Assembly: GCA_001871685.1 (NCBI GenBank) | Contig: MNVK01000065.1 | Location: 1 to 23,115 of the forward strand | Source: Nitrospirae bacterium CG1_02_44_142 | GTDB taxonomy: Bacteria; Nitrospirota; Thermodesulfovibrionia; Thermodesulfovibrionales; UBA1546 | Direction: 5' to 3' | Length of the DNA: 23,115 nucleotides | Shown: positions 15,307 through 19,340 of the stretch, piece by piece | Position numbering within the stretch: position 1 is the first letter of the stretch | Layout of the letters: every line of letters starts with the position of its first letter | The notes under the pieces: model-generated | Told to the model about the DNA's origin: nothing | Database searches by the model: none | The model's input: only the letters and a program-made list of their open reading frames with translations | Made by a program: the position numbers and the translations under genes

Positions 15307-15834
15307 TTATTTTTTGAAGGTGATGAGATCAAAAAACATCAACCGCGTTTCATCAGAAGAATCTTCTTCGATAAGAAACTGAAAGCCATTCCTTTGGTAG
15401 AACTGAATAATAAGAGGTTTATTATAAGCATCAACGATAATGAAGCGGCAGCCTGTTTTATTGCCTTGCGTAAACCAGACCTTTATAAAGTCCAACAGGG
15501 CAGTGCCAAGACCGTGTCTTTGCATGATGTTACAGATTGCAAATCTGCCTACTTTGACGGCAGGAAGACTTGAATAGCGTTTTTCGTGAGGGAGTGGCTT
15601 GACAAGTTTTTTGAGTTTTGATGGTGGAACATTTTCTTTCTTGATGGAATCATTAGAGACGCTAAAGAAGGCTATGGTTTTATTGTTTTGTTCAAAAACA
15701 TATGTAACAGATAAAAGTTCTCTGTCTGAAATAATAGAATCTTTCGTAAAAAATTCATTTAAATCGTCGTCGCAATCAAAAGGAGGCCGTAAATCTTCCG
15801 GATTTAATCTTTTTAAAATTGGGGGTTCAATCAA
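15307..15834 (-). CDS. GNAT-family N-acetyltransferase, possible toxin-like type
   Basis: A 175-residue acetyltransferase. The acetyl-CoA site QRHGLGTALLDF (about 105-116, QxxGxG), the strand VGRFAICN before it, and FYQRNGF near the C-terminus with the likely catalytic Tyr146 are all present. The N-terminus FDCDDDLNEFF resembles the TacT/AtaT-like class, which acetylates charged tRNA in toxin-antitoxin pairs, but many relatives are not toxins. The start is a TTG (15834); no ATG lies in frame before the stop at 15850-15852, and there is no clear ribosome site, so the true N-terminus is uncertain. No RHH or HTH antitoxin gene is adjacent; the next gene upstream is the divergent controller gene. 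A strong minus-strand promoter at 15921-15949 points towards it, inside the operator-like palindrome. Confidence 0.8.
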   Translation of the reverse strand: MIEPPILKRLNPEDLRPPFDCDDDLNEFFTKDSIISDRELLSVTYVFEQNNKTIAFFSVSNDSIKKENVPPSKLKKLVKPLPHEKRYSSLPAVKVGRFAICNIMQRHGLGTALLDFIKVWFTQGNKTGCRFIIVDAYNKPLIIQFYQRNGFQFLIEEDSSDETRLMFFDLITFKK

Positions 15835-15911
15835 GACGGGCAGATTTGATTATTTTTTAACGGTCGCTGTCCCGTGTTTAATTTCTCAAGGAACTCCCCA
15901 AGTCATTCATC

Positions 15912-15940
15912 ATAGTGCTAATTATAGTATGTAGCACTAT
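15912..15940. promoter_or_regulatory. Operator-like palindrome of the controller/GNAT intergenic region
   Basis: ATAGTGCTA (15912-15920) and TAGCACTAT (15932-15940) are perfect 9-base inverted repeats with an 11-base spacer. The dyad is centred about 41 bases before the predicted rightward start and covers the leftward -10, so a bound controller could activate one promoter and block the other (inference). A second dyad, ATACT-ACG-AGTAT (15956-15968), lies at the rightward -10. Confidence 0.6.
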
Positions 15941-15949
15941 AAATAGCAA
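15921..15949 (-). promoter_or_regulatory. Leftward promoter towards the GNAT gene
   Basis: Minus-strand TTGCTA (+ 15944-15949), 17 bases, then a perfect TATAAT (+ 15921-15926). The -35 is identical to that of the acyl-CoA synthetase promoter. The predicted start near 15914 gives a leader of about 80 bases before the TTG start of the GNAT gene. The leader includes an 11-codon open frame from 15913. Confidence 0.5.
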
Positions 15950-15954
15950 AGCAA

Positions 15955-15960
15955 TATACT
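15955..15960 (+). promoter_or_regulatory. -10 element of the controller-endonuclease operon
   Basis: TATACT at 15955-15960, within the ATACT-ACG-AGTAT dyad and 21 bases before the ATG at 15982. No recognisable -35 lies 16-18 bases upstream; that space holds the right arm of the 15912-15940 palindrome, as expected for an activator-dependent promoter. TATACT is also the -10 proposed for the methyltransferase gene. Confidence 0.4.
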
Positions 15961-15981
15961 ACGAGTATCAGTTTCAATAAT

Positions 15982-16197
15982 ATGGTAAGCAAAACATTAA
16001 GAAAATTTGGAGACAGAGTTAGGGAAGAGAGGCTGAAAAGAAGCCTTTCTCAAGAGCAACTCGCAGCAAAAGCCGGAGTACACCGGACATATATCGGCAT
16101 GATCGAAAGAGCAGAAAAGAATATCACGCTGGAAAATATTCAAAAAATTGCCGGTGCTTTGAATATAAAGTTATCCGAAATATTTCGGGATATTTAG
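15982..16197 (+). CDS. XRE-family controller (C) protein of the restriction-modification cassette
   Basis: A 71-residue protein that is almost entirely one helix-turn-helix domain: FGDRVREERLKRSLSQEQLAAKAGVHRTYIGMIERAEKNITLENIQKIAGALNIKLSEIF. Length and sequence fit restriction-modification controller proteins, which bind paired dyads as dimers and time the expression of the endonuclease relative to the methyltransferase. The endonuclease-like gene begins 5 bases after its stop. The ATG has no Shine-Dalgarno. Dyads at 15912-15940 and 15956-15968 upstream are likely binding sites. It could also be an ordinary XRE repressor, but the arrangement with a methyltransferase favours the controller role. 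Confidence 0.87.
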   Translation: MVSKTLRKFGDRVREERLKRSLSQEQLAAKAGVHRTYIGMIERAEKNITLENIQKIAGALNIKLSEIFRDI

Positions 16198-16202
16198 CGA
16201 CT

Positions 16203-17006
16203 ATGAATATCCTAAAAATACTTAAAAATATAAAAGTAGATTTTGATACCGCCATAACCACAGCGCGATTTAATGGTAATAGATATGCGAATGGTAATAA
16301 GGCTAAAGAAGCGTTAATTCGTTCACAGAGAATTATTAACTTAATTCATGAATTCATAAAAAAGGAATTCGAAAGATGCGGAGTTCCTGCCCGAATGATT
16401 TATCCTTCAATCGGGAACTCAAGCCCTGAAATTAAAATTAAGGGGTTTTTGAAATCGAAAAATCAAGATGTTGCAATTATTCCAACAGAACAACTGGTCG
16501 CATTAACTAATACCACATCACGAGAAGTGGGGAAAGTTCTTAGTGTTAATATCCGAAGTCAATTAAGTAGTTTGAGTAAAAATATAGACACTCTTTATGA
16601 AAGAACTTTTGCTGAGGCATTAAATTTGCATTTGAGTTATCCAAAACAATGCCTCGGCGAGGTTTATTTAATCCCAACGCATGAATATGACGATAAGAAA
16701 ATGCTACAAAATAGAGTTGTTTTCAAATCAGCTTCAAAAGTTGAGGATTATATTAGAATGTTTCAAGCTATCAATGGTAGGCGTGCAACTAACAAAGATG
16801 CATATAAATACGAGAGAGTCTGTCTTTTAATTGCGGATTTTAGACAGAAAATACCAAAACTTTACGGATCAATTGAAGATCTAAAAAGAGATGGCTTGGT
16901 TCCGGAAAATACAGATGTCAGTTTAGAAAATTTGACTATTGAAAATTTTGCCGAGGACCTACTTGCTGTCTACACGGAAAGATTTGGTAGTGGAGTCATC
17001 CTCTAG
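16203..17006 (+). CDS. Putative type II restriction endonuclease, family not recognised
   Basis: A 267-residue soluble protein that I cannot match to a named restriction enzyme. The call rests on position: it follows the controller gene by 5 bases and converges on an Eco57I/TaqI-type adenine methyltransferase, the layout of many controlled type II systems. Candidate active-site residues are in SSPEIKIKG (Glu76-Ile-Lys78) with KSKNQDVAII after it, and LGEVYLIPTHEYDDK (Glu153, Asp163-Asp164) further on; the true PD-(D/E)XK or other core cannot be fixed by eye. The gene is AT-rich with frequent AAA/AAT/ATT codons, unlike the kds and rng genes, which suggests transfer. Its TAG overlaps the methyltransferase stop in the palindrome CTAG (17003-17006). 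An accessory protein of unknown function is the alternative. Confidence 0.68.
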   Translation: MNILKILKNIKVDFDTAITTARFNGNRYANGNKAKEALIRSQRIINLIHEFIKKEFERCGVPARMIYPSIGNSSPEIKIKGFLKSKNQDVAIIPTEQLVALTNTTSREVGKVLSVNIRSQLSSLSKNIDTLYERTFAEALNLHLSYPKQCLGEVYLIPTHEYDDKKMLQNRVVFKSASKVEDYIRMFQAINGRRATNKDAYKYERVCLLIADFRQKIPKLYGSIEDLKRDGLVPENTDVSLENLTIENFAEDLLAVYTERFGSGVIL

Positions 17007-18856
17007 ATTTTTATACCGTATTTTTCTACCAAAAAATTATCAATTCGTTTTCTGTCCTCTACTTGATCTAAGAAACCTAACTCATCGGGAGTGAAATTAG
17101 GAATGCCAAGCAACTCAATAAAGTTTTTTTGATAGCACGGATAACCACCCTCAATAGAAACACTTGTCCGCTTGATGTAGTAATCCATTACGGATGAATT
17201 AAGAATTTTCCTAATCGTATCAAGATTAAGTTGCTGTTCTACTTTGGAAAATAGATTTGACTCATCAATTGAGTAAATTGCATATCCATTGCAAAAAAGG
17301 GCGTTTTCGTCTTGTTCTAATAAAAATCTTGGTTCGGAACTAAATGTGGGTGTCAGCAGCTTTTTGCCAGAAAAGTTTAGTCCCTGGGTTCTTGCATACG
17401 CATACCATTCGGGATACTCAATACCACCCTTATCTCTTGTAGCTAACTCTGCTTTCGCGGCTAAAAAATATTCATAACAACGAGGGTAAATATTTTTTAG
17501 CTCATTTGCCTTGATTATTTCAACCTTCCCACCCTTTTTTTGATAAGGAAAAATAATTCTACGGCTGTTTTTGTCTAAATCGGTTTGGACCTGGAAGTCA
17601 GATATTTTTGCAATTGGTTGAGTAATTTCTTTTTCTATTTGATAATTTCTACCCTGATACGGTTTGGAATAGTAGTTTCCCGCGAGAGTAAGTCCGTCTA
17701 CAAAGTAGACAGAGTCCTTACAGGTTGCTATGCCGACACGAATATCTACAATATCACCAAGCTTTTTCCCTACACCCTCTATTTTTTTGATATTTTCTTG
17801 ATCAGAGCCGCGTAAAAGCCTCCATTTTCTATTGTTAAGATCTACAAAATTAATTTTTGAATAATGAAGCTCTTTTAGATGACTCAAGACTTCATAATTA
17901 TCAACTCTTTCGTAATAGAAAAAATCCCTGTTGTTCTTTTTTAGAAAAGTTATACAAGTATAAGTTTGTGCCTCAAAAAGTTTGAGATGATTAAAATCAA
18001 TTATTTTTTCTATCAACCTATTGGTTTCTAAATATTCCCGCAATGGGACGCCCGCCAAAGAAGTAAAGTAGTTGTTTGGTGTGATATATCCCAACACACC
18101 ATCAGTTTTCATTATAGCAACGCCCAATTCAAAAAAAGCAAAATAAAGGTTGTAATTGCCAGTTTTTAGCGTTCGCCAGTCTTTATATAACTTTTCTCTT
18201 AATTCTTTGTTGAGATCTTGAAACTTAACATATGGCGGATTGCCAATCACGACATCAACCCCCTTTTCTGTTTTGGGAAAAAGCTTTCTCCAATCCGTAA
18301 TTAAACTATCAGCTGTTTTGAGATTAAATTTAATATCTTTTTTATCAGTTCCATTTTTAAGAGCGAGTAGAGAAAGCAGAACTTTCGCTCTACGAATACT
18401 GTAATCGGCAATATCAACGCCATAAATATTGTTTTCAATGACATCAATAATATCTTTTTTGAATTTTACTGAAATATAAGTAGTTGCGGCAATTAGGAAA
18501 GCCCCACACCCACAACTTGGGTCGCAAATCTTTTGAGATGCTGAAGTAATTGTTTGAGAAACAATAAAGTCAGTAATTGTAGCCGGGGTAAAGAAAGCCC
18601 CGTTAATTTTTTTATCATCACCGGGTACTAATAGCTCAAAAATATTTACAAAGTCAATTATGTTTTTTGTCTCAACTTTGTCTGTTAGTAATTTTTTAGC
18701 GGTTAAAACCTTTTCGCTTTTATCGTGCAGTAATTGTTTAATAAACTCATTCTTTTTTACTGAAATATCATTTGCCTCGACAAATAGCTGCACGAGAGCA
18801 GTTTCAATAACAGAGGAATCATAACTATTCAAGATTTTTTCTAAATTCTTTTGCAT
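17003..18856 (-). CDS. Eco57I/TaqI-like N6-adenine DNA methyltransferase
   Basis: I take ATG 18856 (MQKNLEKILNSYD, 617 residues). The frame is open to 18904, but that upstream ATG lies in the likely -35. Motif I is DPSCGCGAFLIAAT (about 111-124) and motif IV is NPPYVKFQDL (about 205-214), the gamma-class N6-adenine arrangement. GVLGYITPNNYF and LREYLETNRLIEKIIDF are typical of the catalytic domain, and the C-terminal half (about 340-617) should be the TaqI-like target-recognition region. It uses S-adenosylmethionine to methylate adenine in the target and protects it from the partner nuclease. The roughly 100 residues before motif I show no nuclease motif, and the length is below that of single-chain type IIG enzymes, so a separate endonuclease is expected. 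The next-door convergent gene is the obvious candidate. Confidence 0.93.
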   Translation of the reverse strand: MQKNLEKILNSYDSSVIETALVQLFVEANDISVKKNEFIKQLLHDKSEKVLTAKKLLTDKVETKNIIDFVNIFELLVPGDDKKINGAFFTPATITDFIVSQTITSASQKICDPSCGCGAFLIAATTYISVKFKKDIIDVIENNIYGVDIADYSIRRAKVLLSLLALKNGTDKKDIKFNLKTADSLITDWRKLFPKTEKGVDVVIGNPPYVKFQDLNKELREKLYKDWRTLKTGNYNLYFAFFELGVAIMKTDGVLGYITPNNYFTSLAGVPLREYLETNRLIEKIIDFNHLKLFEAQTYTCITFLKKNNRDFFYYERVDNYEVLSHLKELHYSKINFVDLNNRKWRLLRGSDQENIKKIEGVGKKLGDIVDIRVGIATCKDSVYFVDGLTLAGNYYSKPYQGRNYQIEKEITQPIAKISDFQVQTDLDKNSRRIIFPYQKKGGKVEIIKANELKNIYPRCYEYFLAAKAELATRDKGGIEYPEWYAYARTQGLNFSGKKLLTPTFSSEPRFLLEQDENALFCNGYAIYSIDESNLFSKVEQQLNLDTIRKILNSSVMDYYIKRTSVSIEGGYPCYQKNFIELLGIPNFTPDELGFLDQVEDRKRIDNFLVEKYGIKI

Positions 18857-18875
18857 AAACTTATACGCTAACTTT

Positions 18876-18904
18876 AGTATACACATACAAAATAACTTAT
18901 GCAA
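18876..18904 (-). promoter_or_regulatory. Promoter of the methyltransferase gene
   Basis: Minus-strand TTGCAT (+ 18899-18904), 17 bases, TATACT (+ 18876-18881), giving a start about 13 bases before ATG 18856. Two identical GTATAC palindromes (18877-18882 and 18905-18910), 28 bases apart, bracket it and share AGTAT with the dyad at the controller promoter; they may be operator half-sites. Confidence 0.45.
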
Positions 18905-19007
18905 GTATACCCATTTACGAATACTGAAAATCCTCTATAAGCTGTTACAAAACCTTAACCCCCTCTTTTCCCGCTGCACGGTTGAGCTTAGAGTTAGTGA
19001 TAGATAA

Positions 19008-19262
19008 TCATCTTCTGTCTTCAAGAACTATCTCTGAAACAGCTTTCCCTTTAATCTTTACAGGGCTTCTGCTGCCGTACAGATAGCGGTTATGCTTTGC
19101 GGAGCTGTTCTTGATGCCTGATTTGGCGATGCCGATTATGTTTTCTAAAGAGTCCTTTGCGTGTTCTCCTGGCATGACAGACATTGCCCATCTGACCTTT
19201 TGCTCTCGTGCTTTCGGAATTTCTTTAATAAGCCTTCTGTTAGATGCATCGGTTGATGACAT
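19008..19262 (-). CDS. Small basic protein of unknown function
   Basis: An 84-residue, lysine- and arginine-rich protein with no membrane segment or motif that I recognise. I consider it real because the ATG at 19262 has a strong GGAGG ribosome site 6 bases upstream and a TTGACA -35 (+ 19303-19308) upstream of that. The C-terminal VKIKGKAVSEIVLEDRR has the flavour of short antitoxin-like or regulatory proteins, but no toxin gene follows; the 100 or so bases after it, up to the methyltransferase promoter, contain no gene. It is divergent from the radical SAM gene. Function unknown. Confidence 0.6.
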   Translation of the reverse strand: MSSTDASNRRLIKEIPKAREQKVRWAMSVMPGEHAKDSLENIIGIAKSGIKNSSAKHNRYLYGSRSPVKIKGKAVSEIVLEDRR

Positions 19263-19301
19263 TACGAACCTCCATTTATATCATGGAAATATGATAATAT
19301 T

Positions 19302-19330
19302 TTGTCAATATGCTATCACCCGTTTATGTT
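19302..19330 (+). promoter_or_regulatory. Divergent promoter of the radical SAM gene and the small basic gene
   Basis: Forward TTGTCA (19302-19307), 17 bases, TATGTT (19325-19330), with transcription starting about 4 bases before the GTG at 19341. The overlapping reverse complement gives TTGACA (+ 19303-19308) as the minus-strand -35 for the 84-residue gene. Its -10 is unclear. Confidence 0.45.
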
Positions 19331-19340
19331 ATCCTAACAT

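Noticed and set aside
17003..18856. Single-chain type IIG restriction-methylation enzyme
   Set aside because: The protein is about 617 residues with only about 100 residues before motif I and no PD-(D/E)XK motif there. Type IIG enzymes are usually around 900-1100 residues.
18905..19007. Possible VapC-like toxin gene after the small basic gene
   Set aside because: Only about 100 bases are available, there is no open frame of useful length, and no PIN-domain motif is visible.
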